A DNA stretch of 64,000 nucleotides, taken from assembly GCA_965223485.1 (NCBI GenBank), contig OZ244993.1:2976001-3040000 (forward strand), read 5' to 3'. The notes under the pieces are model-generated. The model had not been told where the DNA came from. It searched no databases and was given only the letters and a program-made list of their open reading frames with translations. Positions 28,108 through 37,200 of this stretch are shown one piece after another. The first letter of the stretch is position 1. Each line of letters opens with the position of its first letter. The DNA is from VXPQ01 sp965223485 (GTDB lineage Bacteria > Bacteroidota > Rhodothermia > Rhodothermales > VXPQ01). The translations under genes were made by a program, and so were the position numbers.

Positions 28108-28239
28108 GTGTCGCGCCAGACCCTCTACGCCGAGATCGCAACGCTTGCTGCGGGATTCGGAACCTGGATCGTGGGTCTTGCGGTGCTTGCGCTCTTGCCG
28201 CTCTCTATCCTCGTCGCACGGCGTTTTGCCGTAACGTGA
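28108..28239 (+). CDS. Possible 43-residue single-span membrane protein
   Basis: A GTG-initiated frame encodes a short polar N-terminus (SRQTLYAEIATLAAGFGT), one hydrophobic helix (WIVGLAVLALLPLSILVA) and a positive end (RRFAV), a plausible tiny membrane protein. There is no strong Shine-Dalgarno site and no recognised family; the frame has a stop 12 bases upstream of the GTG. It could be a chance ORF or the tail of a lost gene. Confidence 0.25.
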   Translation: MSRQTLYAEIATLAAGFGTWIVGLAVLALLPLSILVARRFAVT

Positions 28240-28414
28240 GCAGGTCATTGGCAGGCATCCGGATATGCACGAAGCCGCCGTGCGTTCTGTGTCGCACTCG
28301 CCGGGAAGACATGATAAGGGCCTATCGTTAACGCCTGGGCTACGGGCCTACGATATCGGAATGTGTTCCACGAGTCAATTTGGCGGATTGCCCCCGGCAT
28401 TATTCTTCTTTTCT

Positions 28415-28433
28415 TAACATTATGGTAATGTTA
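28415..28433. promoter_or_regulatory. Perfect 8-bp inverted repeat, operator-like
   Basis: TAACATTA and TAATGTTA face each other across a TGG spacer in an AT-rich stretch about 100 bases before the start of the large surface protein gene. The symmetry and location fit a dimeric regulator site; no regulator is identifiable. Confidence 0.3.
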
Positions 28434-28484
28434 TTTCGGCGCCATTGCATTATCCTTTGGCCTTCGTCACAGTTGGACACCCTT

Positions 28485-28538
28485 CATGTCCATGCGGTTT
28501 TCTCTGTAGGGCATTAGTTTTTTAGAGGCATGGACATG
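28485..28538 (+). promoter_or_regulatory. Inverted repeat whose 3' arm contains the start codon
   Basis: CATGTCCATG (28485-28494) is the exact reverse complement of CATGGACATG (28529-28538), which contains both candidate ATG starts (28530 and 28536) of the following gene. In an mRNA starting upstream of 28485 the two arms could pair across a 34-base loop and hide the ribosome site (AGAGG at 28524-28528). Confidence 0.35.
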
Positions 28539-31500
28539 TTTACGACGCCGGCGCGGTATGCGCTGGTCCTGGCCTTTGCGCTGGGCGCAATGCATTTCAA
28601 TGGCGCTTCGGCCCGCGCAGAAAAGTGCAATACGGCAATTCCCGAGTATAGCGGCGAATCCTCGTCGTCCCTGTCACTTGGAGCCCCGGTGGCGGTCGGA
28701 ACGATGCGTGACCGGATGTTGACGACGAGCGGAACCTCCGTCGTCAGATTCAGCGTAGCGCGTTATTTCACGGATCCTGACGGCGATGACCTGACTTATT
28801 CGACCGAGTCGGATAACTCGACCGTGGCAACCGTAGAGATGTGCGGGAGCATTCTGAAGATCGTCGCTAAACAGAATGGCAGGGCCGATGTGACAGTGGA
28901 GGCAAGCGACGGGACGGGTAGTGCAACGCAGTCTTTCTGGACATGTGTGAACGGGAATTGCCCTTCCGCACAAAACAATGATCCTGTGCCGGAAGGCACG
29001 ATTGCGGACACGACGTTTACGCAGAAGACTTCCCCGATCAGTTTTTTCGTATCGCCTTATTTCAGTGACCCCGACGGGGATGATCTGACCTATTCGCCCA
29101 GTTTGTCGACCACGGGCGTGGTAGAGGCAAGTATTACGGACAGCACGCTGACGCTTACGGCTGTTTCGAAGGGTACGGCGACGGTTACAGTGACGGCGAC
29201 GGATCCAAGTAGCGCGGACGCCGCGCAGGTCTTTGACGCGACGATTGCGAACAGCGTAGTGGAGGCCATAGGCACGATTCCCGATACGACCGTAGCGGTA
29301 GGCGCCTCGCTTGTATTCAATGTATCGCCGTATTTCAGAGACCCCGATGGCGATCCGCTGGGCTACCTGGGCGCTTCGCTGAATCGAGACCTGGCAAGCG
29401 CAAGCGTCTCGGATAGCACCTTGACGATTACCGGTTTGTCGGCGGGCGAAGCCCGGATCGTCGTGCTTGCACACGAGACCCCGATTACCGAATTGCCAAG
29501 TCAATACTTCTATGTGACGGTCGTCGAGGGGAACCGCCCCCCGAACCCCGTGGGCACGATCTCCGACACGACGCTGACAGTGGGCGGTTCTTCCGTGAGT
29601 TTCGACGTGTCGGATTATTTCGAGGACCCCGATCCGGGGGACTCACTGTCGTATTCGGCCTCGTCGTCTGACACAGGCGTAGTAACGGCAACCATACCTG
29701 AGGGCGACAGCACGCTGACGATAACGCCCGTCGCAGCAGGCACGGCTACGGTAACGGCGACGGCGACGGATCTTAGCCATGCGGACACCACGCAGGTCTT
29801 CACCGTGACGGTCGGCAGCACGGATCCTCTCTCGGTAGATATCACCTCGGGTCCGACAACGACGATCGCTTCGGGCGTGGAGAACACCTGGGAGGCGGAG
29901 GCGAGCGAAGGGACCTCACCCTACACGTACCGTTGGGACTACGCGACCGGGTGTGTTGATAGCGAGCACAGTCCCGCGGACGACTCCTGCGTCTGGCGAT
30001 GGATAAGCGCAGGTACAGGCAGTAGCCTTACGCAGACAATAACGACGGCGAACAGTCTGACCGGCGTTCGCGTGACAGCGACCGACAGCGCGACGCCCAC
30101 GGCCTCCTCCGCCATGGATTCGGTTATCGTGTCGGTCAATCATGCCCCCGACACCATGGGCGCGATAGGCGCCCGGACCATCGTCCTTGGCCATCCCGAC
30201 GTGAGCTTCTCCGTGGCGCGCTTCTTCTCGGACCCGGACGACGATGAACTGACCTGGGAGGCCTCTTCGTCAAGCAACGATACCGTGGGCGTGAGCGTTT
30301 CAGACAGCACGCTTACGCTTACGGCCAAGCTTGTGAATACGACGCCGGACACGGTTACGGTAACGGCGACGGATCCGGGCGGGTTGAGCAGTCCTGCGCA
30401 GGAATTCGCCGTGACGGTTGACAATCCCCCCTCTACGGACCTTACGGCCTTTATCACGGGGGACAATCTGACGTCGATCGTATCGGGCACGGAATATACG
30501 TGGGGCTCCAGAGTCACGGGCGGGACGCCTCCGTATACGTACAGCTGGCATTATTCAACGAACTGCGTCGATGAGGGGCTGCTTAACGCTGCGCCTTGCG
30601 TCTGGCAATGGATAGGCGCAGGATCGGGAACGAGTTATACGAAGACGATAATGACCACGAAAACTTCTGCGCAAATTCGGTTGATCGTCAGCGATTCGGT
30701 CAGTCCCGCTGATTCGGTGACGAAGAGGCTGAATTTGACGGTCACGCAGCCTGTAAGTACGGATCCCGTTGACCCTGTTATTCCTCCGCCCCCCGTTACT
30801 CCTAACCGTCGGCCTGTGGTCGACCGGGACATCCCGGACCAGACGCTGACCGCAGGCGGTTCGTCGGCCACGTTCAATAATCTGGACAACTACTTTTCGG
30901 ACCCGGACCCCGACGATGACCTGGACTACTCGGCCGAGTCGTCGAACAGCAGCGCGGCGCGCGTAAGCGTATCGGACCCGAGGCTTACGATAACGCCCGT
31001 TGCGCAAGGCAGCGCTACGGTAACGGTGACGGCAGACGACGGACAATACACTGTATCGCAATCCGTCACGGTGACGGTGAACCGGGCAACGCAGCCTCCC
31101 GCTAACCGCCCGCCCATAGCCGAAGGTACGATTTCGAAGCGCACATTGACGCTCGTCACATCGCCGTCTGCGAGCTTCAGCGTAGCGTCCTCGTTCTCGG
31201 ACCCGGATCCCGACGATGACCTGGAATACTCGGTCTCGTCGTCGAACACGAGCCGGGTGACCGCGAGCATGTCGGGCGCAACACTCACCATAAGAGCCGT
31301 CTCGCAAGGCACGGCAACCATTACCGTGACGGCGACGGACCCGGGCAATCTGAGCGCCGAGCAGCGCTTCGACGTGACGGTGAACAGTTCGACCGTCGTT
31401 CCTCCGCAGCCGACCAATAATTCACCCGTAGCCGTGGGTACGATCTCGAAGCGCACGTTGCTGCTCGTCACATCGCCGTCAGCAAGATTCAGCGTAGCGT

Positions 31501-32558
31501 CCTCGTTCTCGGACCCCGACGGCGATGTCTTGCGCTACTCGGTCTCGTCATCGAACGAAAATCGAGTGACCGCGAGCATGTCAGGCTCGTCGCTCACGAT
31601 ACGAGCCGTCTCGCAAGGCACGGCAACCATTACCGTTACAGCGACGGACCCCGATGGTGAGAGCGCTACTCAGGAATTCGATGTCGAGGTCCCTAACCGT
31701 CGACCCGTAGCCGAAGGTACGATTGCGGATCGCGAATTGCTGCTCATCACATCGCCGTCTGCGAGCTTCAGTGTAGCGTCCTCGTTCTCGGACCCCGACG
31801 GCGATAACCTGGGCTACTCGGTCTCGTCGTCGAACACGAGCCGGGTGACCGCGAGCATGTCGGGCAGTACACTTACCATCACAGCCGTCTCGCAAGGCGC
31901 GGCAACCATTACCGTGACGGCCAGGGATCCGGGTAACTTGAACGCTACGCAGCAATTCACCGTTACGGTCCCTAACCGTTCGCCTGTAGTCAGCAATGAC
32001 ATTCCCGATCCGACGCTGACCGAAGGCGGCTCGTCGGTTACGTTCGATCTGGACGACTACTTCTCGGACCCCGACGGCGATGACCTGACCTACAGAGCTT
32101 CGTTGGCTTTGACCAGTATTGCGACGGAAAGAATCTCGGGCTCGACGCTCACGATTGCGCCCGTCTCGGCAGGAAACGCAACCTTGAATGTGTTTGCGGA
32201 AGATCGTTCCGGATCGGTATCGCAATCCGTTACGGTGACGGTCAGCACGGCGGCCGGGCTTAGCGCCTCGATCGACGGACCGTCGTCGATCACCACCTCT
32301 GGCGGCAAGACATGGACGGCCTCGGCGAGCGGAGGCACTGCACCCTATACGTACAGTTGGCGCTATGAGGAGCCCTGCTCAGGAGGAGGAACGCCGCCCG
32401 GCAATCACGCGGCGCCCCCCTGCACGGAGTGGACCTCCGGCGGAACCTCGAATCGCCTTACGTTCACGCCGTCGAGTTCGACGACCATCGAGCTGACGGT
32501 GACCGACGCCAATGACGACTCCGTCACGGCTACGCTTTCGGTCTCTTTTGATCTGTAA
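28530..32558 (+). CDS. Giant secreted Ig/cadherin-like repeat protein
   Basis: The 1342-residue protein has a signal peptide (YALVLAFALGAMHFNGASARAE). The rest is modular: ten ~90-residue beta-sandwich repeats of the pattern 'PVAxGTIxDxTL ... SFSVxxxFSDPDGDDLxYS ... ASMSGSTLTI ... GTATITVTATDPG ... FxVTV', plus three PKD-like domains with SYTYxW and a Cys pair (near residues 430-540, 630-735 and 1240-1342). The SDPDGDD motifs are probable calcium-binding loops. Units 7, 8 and 9 (about nt 31093-31975) are close to identical, indicating recent internal duplication. It has no C-terminal sorting domain, lipobox or anchor. ATG 28536 would give better spacing to AGAGG. It likely acts as an adhesin or filament, and ends 17 bases before the protease gene. 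Confidence 0.8.
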   Translation: MDMFTTPARYALVLAFALGAMHFNGASARAEKCNTAIPEYSGESSSSLSLGAPVAVGTMRDRMLTTSGTSVVRFSVARYFTDPDGDDLTYSTESDNSTVATVEMCGSILKIVAKQNGRADVTVEASDGTGSATQSFWTCVNGNCPSAQNNDPVPEGTIADTTFTQKTSPISFFVSPYFSDPDGDDLTYSPSLSTTGVVEASITDSTLTLTAVSKGTATVTVTATDPSSADAAQVFDATIANSVVEAIGTIPDTTVAVGASLVFNVSPYFRDPDGDPLGYLGASLNRDLASASVSDSTLTITGLSAGEARIVVLAHETPITELPSQYFYVTVVEGNRPPNPVGTISDTTLTVGGSSVSFDVSDYFEDPDPGDSLSYSASSSDTGVVTATIPEGDSTLTITPVAAGTATVTATATDLSHADTTQVFTVTVGSTDPLSVDITSGPTTTIASGVENTWEAEASEGTSPYTYRWDYATGCVDSEHSPADDSCVWRWISAGTGSSLTQTITTANSLTGVRVTATDSATPTASSAMDSVIVSVNHAPDTMGAIGARTIVLGHPDVSFSVARFFSDPDDDELTWEASSSSNDTVGVSVSDSTLTLTAKLVNTTPDTVTVTATDPGGLSSPAQEFAVTVDNPPSTDLTAFITGDNLTSIVSGTEYTWGSRVTGGTPPYTYSWHYSTNCVDEGLLNAAPCVWQWIGAGSGTSYTKTIMTTKTSAQIRLIVSDSVSPADSVTKRLNLTVTQPVSTDPVDPVIPPPPVTPNRRPVVDRDIPDQTLTAGGSSATFNNLDNYFSDPDPDDDLDYSAESSNSSAARVSVSDPRLTITPVAQGSATVTVTADDGQYTVSQSVTVTVNRATQPPANRPPIAEGTISKRTLTLVTSPSASFSVASSFSDPDPDDDLEYSVSSSNTSRVTASMSGATLTIRAVSQGTATITVTATDPGNLSAEQRFDVTVNSSTVVPPQPTNNSPVAVGTISKRTLLLVTSPSARFSVASSFSDPDGDVLRYSVSSSNENRVTASMSGSSLTIRAVSQGTATITVTATDPDGESATQEFDVEVPNRRPVAEGTIADRELLLITSPSASFSVASSFSDPDGDNLGYSVSSSNTSRVTASMSGSTLTITAVSQGAATITVTARDPGNLNATQQFTVTVPNRSPVVSNDIPDPTLTEGGSSVTFDLDDYFSDPDGDDLTYRASLALTSIATERISGSTLTIAPVSAGNATLNVFAEDRSGSVSQSVTVTVSTAAGLSASIDGPSSITTSGGKTWTASASGGTAPYTYSWRYEEPCSGGGTPPGNHAAPPCTEWTSGGTSNRLTFTPSSSTTIELTVTDANDDSVTATLSVSFDL

Positions 32559-32575
32559 AAGACAGTACCTGAATC

Positions 32576-35260
32576 ATGAAGTTCTTACCTGTAATGAGAA
32601 ACGTACTCTGCGCACCCGTAGCAGCGGTATGTACTGCGCTGTTTATGCTCGCTCCGTCCGAAGCGCTGGGCCAGAGCGCCAAGTCCACCAGAGCGCCGCA
32701 CATCCTGCAGCACGACGGCAAGCGCTTTGCCGCCTATGTGGACGAAAAGAGCGGAACGGCCACATGGATCATCGATACCGACTCGCTGGACTTTAGTCCG
32801 GGGAATACCCAGTCATTCTTTTCCAAAGAGTCCGTATCCGCAGCGGCGGACGCCTTCCTTGACGCACACGCGGGCGTGTTCGGGATTGACACTAAACAGC
32901 TGAGCGAGCCCCACGTCGAGACCAACGGCACGTTCTGGTTCGTCAGCTATACGCAGGTCTACGAGGGGCTCCGCGTGCTCGGCGCGCAGGTAGGGGTCAC
33001 GATAACCTACAGCGGGCGTATCGTGGGTGCAGGCGCCCGCGCCTTTCCCAAACTCGATGTGCAGGTGGGGGCTCAGATAAGCAGGGCCGCCGCTATTGCT
33101 TTTGCGCGGGGCCAGACAACCATTCCCCAAACGGAAGCCGTCGTAAAGCAGAACCTTGTCATCGTGCCGGAAGAACTGACCGAGCGCTACGTCTTCAGGT
33201 TGGCCTGGGAAGTCATACTGGAGAACCGGGATCATGACCTTCCGTTCAGCAAGACCTTTCTGGTGGATGCGCACACGGGAGCTATCATTGCGGAGCACAG
33301 CAATATCCTGGAGAGTTCCTCGCACGGACAAGGGCGAGTGCGACTTGCAGGCGGATACGACCTCGTTGGCGCCGAGCCTGCCCATGCCTCCTCGTCCTCT
33401 TCCGTTGCGGCAGCGGTCATTCCCTATGCACTGCCGCACGTCGATATTCCCGAAGAGAACATCTTCGGGACCGCGCCGCCGAAGCCGGAGCGCCGCGAGC
33501 CTGCGCCTTCGGGAACAAGTACTCTCTCCGGCACGGTGACGCTCAACTATTACGAATCGCCCGCTGACTACAACAACGATCCAGTCGTGCGGCACGAAAA
33601 TCAGCCGTTTCCCTACGCGAAGGTCATTGTCCAGAACGACGCCACGCAGGAAACACATGAGGTCTATGCGGATTCCCTCGGAAGGTATGAAGTCTCCGGG
33701 CTTGCGGACACGACGCACACGGTGACCTTCGAGATCGCAAACGACAAGGCGTATATCTTTCGGGGACTTTCCACATGCGAAAAGGAGAGAAGTTTTTCGA
33801 TCGACATTGATGGAGACACTACTAACGTAAATCATAACTGGGGTTGGGGCGACAGCGGCGACGGCCGGCTTACCGCCTTCGCGCTCAACGGCGTATACCA
33901 TGTGCGCGAAATGTACGACTATTTCGCGAATACGTACCGCTATGACGGAATGGACGAGGCCACATATAAAATTCGGATTTTTTCAAGCAATCAGGGTGGC
34001 ATCTTTACTATTGACCCCTCCTATCCTAAAAGAATATGGCTGGGCGGCCCTTATGCGATGTCCAATGACGTCGTTCTTCATGAATTTACGCATGATGTCA
34101 TCTATACGTTGCATACTCCGGATTCAGCGGAGGATAGGCCATCTGGGCCTGAGTATTATGCCATGGACGAAGGTTTTTCCGATTATTTCGCCGCGGACAA
34201 AACAAACAATGATATCTTTGGCGGGCCCAAAAACGATTCCTCAACTGCTTTTCAAGAATATGGGCGCCCACCTATACGATTTATGTATAACAATTGCACC
34301 ATGGATAATTACGACGATGATTCTCCTACCGTAGGAAAGTGTGGAACAGATCCCCATTACAGGGGGAGTATCATTGCCGGAGCGATATGGCAGATCCGCA
34401 AGGCCAGAAGTAGGCCAGCTGAACACACCGGGGCGACAGCAAGTCAGTTGCTCTTTACTGCGCTTCAGATACCACCCTACGCTGCAACTTTTGAAGCACT
34501 GAGGGATCGCTACGCGGTGGCCGACAGAAACAGCAACAACGGCGACTACGCGGCTACGATCGAGGAAAAGTTCGTCGATCGCAAGATCGGCGGGCCTGTC
34601 ATGCCCGGCATACCAAACATTACGGTCGATTCCCAAACGCGTAACCCGGAAATCACCTGGCGCGACAATTCATTGCTTGAGGACGGATACCGGGTGGAAC
34701 GCAAGCGATATGCCGGTGCTTGGTCGGTCATCGCCGATCTCGACGATGACACAGAGGCGTACACCGATACAAGCTACCAGTGTATTTCTGGACAATCGGG
34801 TTCGAAGGACACATATTCCTACCGCATTGTACCCTATAAGACGTTTACAAGCGGAATAGACACTGTATCGACCGCGTCTGCCGCCGTTGCTCTTTACCTG
34901 AATACATGTACAACTGAAACGGCGTCGCGCATTGCCGATGCTTCTGATGATGCTGAAATGATGAGCGATGCCCGGATTCAGGTTCAGGAACGCAAGGTAC
35001 CCACCGGTCTGGAAGCGCCTCACCCCAATCCTTTCAATCCTGTGACGACGATCCGCTACGGACTTGCCGAAGAAGGTCCGGTTCGCCTTACGGTCTATGA
35101 CGTGCTTGGGCGCAGGGTAGCCGTTCTCTTGGACGGGGTCCAGACACCCGGGAAACATACCGTGCGTTTCGAGGCCTCTCACTTGTCAAGTGGATTATAT
35201 TTTGTTATTTTTGATGCAGGAGGAAAAACATTTACGAAGTCTGTGCTGCTCATGAAGTGA
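32576..35260 (+). CDS. Secreted thermolysin-like metalloprotease with C-terminal sorting domain
   Basis: The 894-residue protein has, in order: a signal peptide; a fungalysin/thermolysin propeptide and PepSY-like region (about 80-240; FVSYTQVYEGLRVLGAQVGVTI, AWEVILENRDHDLPFSKTFLVDA); a carboxypeptidase-regulatory-like sandwich (about 320-410); and a compact gluzincin domain. The gluzincin has zinc motif HEFTH at 502-506 and the third-ligand helix EGFSD at 532-536. A fibronectin-III-like module follows (about 680-770), then a type IX-style sorting domain over the last ~80 residues (HPNPFNPVTTIRY, LTVYDVLGRRVA, GKTFTKSVLLMK). It is presumably secreted, activated by propeptide removal, and cell-surface attached or released. 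It is probably co-transcribed with the repeat protein upstream. Confidence 0.87.
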   Translation: MKFLPVMRNVLCAPVAAVCTALFMLAPSEALGQSAKSTRAPHILQHDGKRFAAYVDEKSGTATWIIDTDSLDFSPGNTQSFFSKESVSAAADAFLDAHAGVFGIDTKQLSEPHVETNGTFWFVSYTQVYEGLRVLGAQVGVTITYSGRIVGAGARAFPKLDVQVGAQISRAAAIAFARGQTTIPQTEAVVKQNLVIVPEELTERYVFRLAWEVILENRDHDLPFSKTFLVDAHTGAIIAEHSNILESSSHGQGRVRLAGGYDLVGAEPAHASSSSSVAAAVIPYALPHVDIPEENIFGTAPPKPERREPAPSGTSTLSGTVTLNYYESPADYNNDPVVRHENQPFPYAKVIVQNDATQETHEVYADSLGRYEVSGLADTTHTVTFEIANDKAYIFRGLSTCEKERSFSIDIDGDTTNVNHNWGWGDSGDGRLTAFALNGVYHVREMYDYFANTYRYDGMDEATYKIRIFSSNQGGIFTIDPSYPKRIWLGGPYAMSNDVVLHEFTHDVIYTLHTPDSAEDRPSGPEYYAMDEGFSDYFAADKTNNDIFGGPKNDSSTAFQEYGRPPIRFMYNNCTMDNYDDDSPTVGKCGTDPHYRGSIIAGAIWQIRKARSRPAEHTGATASQLLFTALQIPPYAATFEALRDRYAVADRNSNNGDYAATIEEKFVDRKIGGPVMPGIPNITVDSQTRNPEITWRDNSLLEDGYRVERKRYAGAWSVIADLDDDTEAYTDTSYQCISGQSGSKDTYSYRIVPYKTFTSGIDTVSTASAAVALYLNTCTTETASRIADASDDAEMMSDARIQVQERKVPTGLEAPHPNPFNPVTTIRYGLAEEGPVRLTVYDVLGRRVAVLLDGVQTPGKHTVRFEASHLSSGLYFVIFDAGGKTFTKSVLLMK

Positions 35261-35302
35261 CCGAGCGGATTTTTCCGTGAAAGAAAGAACATGGAGGGAC
35301 TT

Positions 35303-37069
35303 ATGAGAAATGCAGGGCGTTTTTCGGCGGCGGTGTTGTTTTCGGGTATCCTGCTCATTCCCGCAGGCGCCAAGGGGCAGTCTCATACCTCGGCGCCCTC
35401 TTCCACGGCCCCGGCCTGGGTTGAGCACACTTGGGAGGAAGGGAGCCACGTTTTGCCCTACGCCATCGACGTAAACAATGAGGATGAGGTATATGTAACC
35501 AAAGTACTCCAGGATACCGCTTATCACCATGATCATTATGGGTTAAGTTTTGTCTACGTACAAGGCAATTTTATTGTCAGGTACGCCGCCGACGGTTCGC
35601 TGCGCTGGGAACGGGCAGGTAGCGCCCCCCGGAATGAATCGAGATTTTTCAATGCTTTCGTAGGGTATGGCTTAGCAGCCCGGGACAATCGCATCTACAC
35701 GAGCGAAGGGACGCCTCATACGTATAGTGATTACGTACCAAACCACGGCGGTATCATGATTAATACGTATGCCGACGATGGGGATTTGCTCCAGACCATC
35801 TTTCTCGGAGAGTTCCCTGACAATGCTGTTTTTCCGCCCGCCGCGATCAATGGCCTGGGTCTCGATCAGGCCGGCAACATCTACATCGCCGGTATGTACA
35901 GCGGGATTACATACGGCGGGGACTCGCTCTTTTCCGCCCCGCACGCGCTTTCTGCTTTTCCTCTTATAGACGGCTTTATCAGTGAGACGGGCTATCCCGA
36001 CGTCTTTCTGGCCAGTTATACGCCTGAGGGCATCATCCGCTGGGCCCGCCGCATCGGCGGACCGCTCCCAGATAACCTGTTCGAGGGTCTTTTTGCTGTC
36101 GATGATGACGGAAATACATACCTCGGGGGGTTGTTCCATGAGGGTGCTGTGTTCGGGGAAGGCCAGCCGAACGAGGTGAGATTTGCACCAGAGGAATCGC
36201 ACAATGCTCTGGTGAGTTTTACCGCCGAGGGCGATCTGCGCTGGGTCCATACTCTGAGCGATCTGGGCATTGAAAGGTACACGTTCTTATTCCATCGCCT
36301 TGCCGTCGATGCCGCTGGGCACCTCCTGATCGGCTGGTGGGAAACCCGCACAGGAACCGCCTCAATCACAAAATATTCTCAGGATGGCGCCCTCCTGTGG
36401 GACCAACAACTCCTGGCAGATAATGTGCGCATCTCCAGCATCACGACAGATTCACAGGGCCACGTTTATGTGGGGGGCTCCTTTTCCGGCGGCCCGCTCC
36501 GACTCGGAGACACGGTGCTGCATTCTCCCGACCACGCACAGCCCCCGGGGGAAGATGGCTTCGTGGCGCACTACGACGCCGAAGGCAATCTGCGCTGGGC
36601 CGGGCACGTAACCGGGCCGGGAGCGCAAAACATCACGGCCATAGCAGTGGGTCCTTCAGGGGATCTCTACGTCACGGGCAAATTCGAAGGAACGCTTTAC
36701 TTGGGGCCGGAGAAACTGGAGCAAAGAGGCGGCGGCTTGAATATGTTTGTGGCCAAGTACGATGCCGCTACGATCACGGCGAGCGAAGCTACCCCGGAAC
36801 TCCCAAGCGCCGCCACACTGACATCGAACTACCCCAACCCCTTCACCCAGGCCACAACGATCGAATACGCTTTGCCCGCATCCGGTCACGTACACCTGAG
36901 CGTGTATGACGTGCTGGGGCGGGAAGTGGCCACTCTCATCGACGGTGTGCAGCATGCAGGAAAGCACGCCTCCGTATTCGACGGAACGTCTTTGCCCAGC
37001 GGAACCTATTTCTACCGCCTCGAAGCCGCGGGGCAGGCGCGTTCGGGTCTGATGACGCTCATGAAGTGA
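35303..37069 (+). CDS. Secreted beta-propeller protein with C-terminal sorting domain (copy 1)
   Basis: The 588-residue protein has a signal peptide (FSAAVLFSGILLIPAGAKGQ). A propeller built of repeated blades follows: DGSLRWER, INGLGLDQAGNIYIAGMYSG, ASYTPEGIIRWARRIGG, LFAVDDDGNTYLGGLF, ITTDSQGHVYVGGSFSG, HYDAEGNLRWAGHVTG and IAVGPSGDLYVTGKFEGTLYL. These resemble SBBP/PQQ-type blades. The last ~80 residues are a type IX-style sorting domain (NYPNPFTQATTIEYALP, LSVYDVLGREVATL, LMTLMK). ATG 35303 is chosen over ATG 35291 because GGAGGG (35293-35298) then sits 4 bases upstream, as in copy 2. Ligand unknown. Confidence 0.8.
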   Translation: MRNAGRFSAAVLFSGILLIPAGAKGQSHTSAPSSTAPAWVEHTWEEGSHVLPYAIDVNNEDEVYVTKVLQDTAYHHDHYGLSFVYVQGNFIVRYAADGSLRWERAGSAPRNESRFFNAFVGYGLAARDNRIYTSEGTPHTYSDYVPNHGGIMINTYADDGDLLQTIFLGEFPDNAVFPPAAINGLGLDQAGNIYIAGMYSGITYGGDSLFSAPHALSAFPLIDGFISETGYPDVFLASYTPEGIIRWARRIGGPLPDNLFEGLFAVDDDGNTYLGGLFHEGAVFGEGQPNEVRFAPEESHNALVSFTAEGDLRWVHTLSDLGIERYTFLFHRLAVDAAGHLLIGWWETRTGTASITKYSQDGALLWDQQLLADNVRISSITTDSQGHVYVGGSFSGGPLRLGDTVLHSPDHAQPPGEDGFVAHYDAEGNLRWAGHVTGPGAQNITAIAVGPSGDLYVTGKFEGTLYLGPEKLEQRGGGLNMFVAKYDAATITASEATPELPSAATLTSNYPNPFTQATTIEYALPASGHVHLSVYDVLGREVATLIDGVQHAGKHASVFDGTSLPSGTYFYRLEAAGQARSGLMTLMK

Positions 37070-37110
37070 ACGGCTCCTGCGAAGGCCACCTGTCCCAATG
37101 CTCACGCTGA

Positions 37111-37149
37111 GGGAAAACGTTCACGAAGTCCGTACTGCTCATGAAGTGA
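37111..37149 (+). pseudogene. Fossil 12-codon 3' end of the protease sorting domain
   Basis: Between the two propeller genes the codons for GKTFTKSVLLMK and a stop are present, identical in protein sequence to the end of the metalloprotease (35222-35260) and followed by the same TGACCG. A stop codon immediately precedes it, so it is not expressed. It marks the left end of the duplicated segment that created the second propeller gene. Confidence 0.8.
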
Positions 37150-37200
37150 CCGGGGGCAGGCATACATTTCCATGAATCACCATGCAGGAGGGAGGGCCTT

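Larger units (their letters stand above)
27850..28529. other. 680-base intergenic region before the accessory surface block
   Basis: This gap separates lptD from the large repeat protein. It contains one plausible 43-codon membrane ORF (28108-28239), an 8-bp perfect inverted repeat (28415-28433) in an AT-rich stretch that may hold the promoter, and an inverted repeat whose distal arm covers the next start codon (28485-28538). I see no tRNA, other RNA gene or insertion sequence remnant. Confidence 0.6.
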
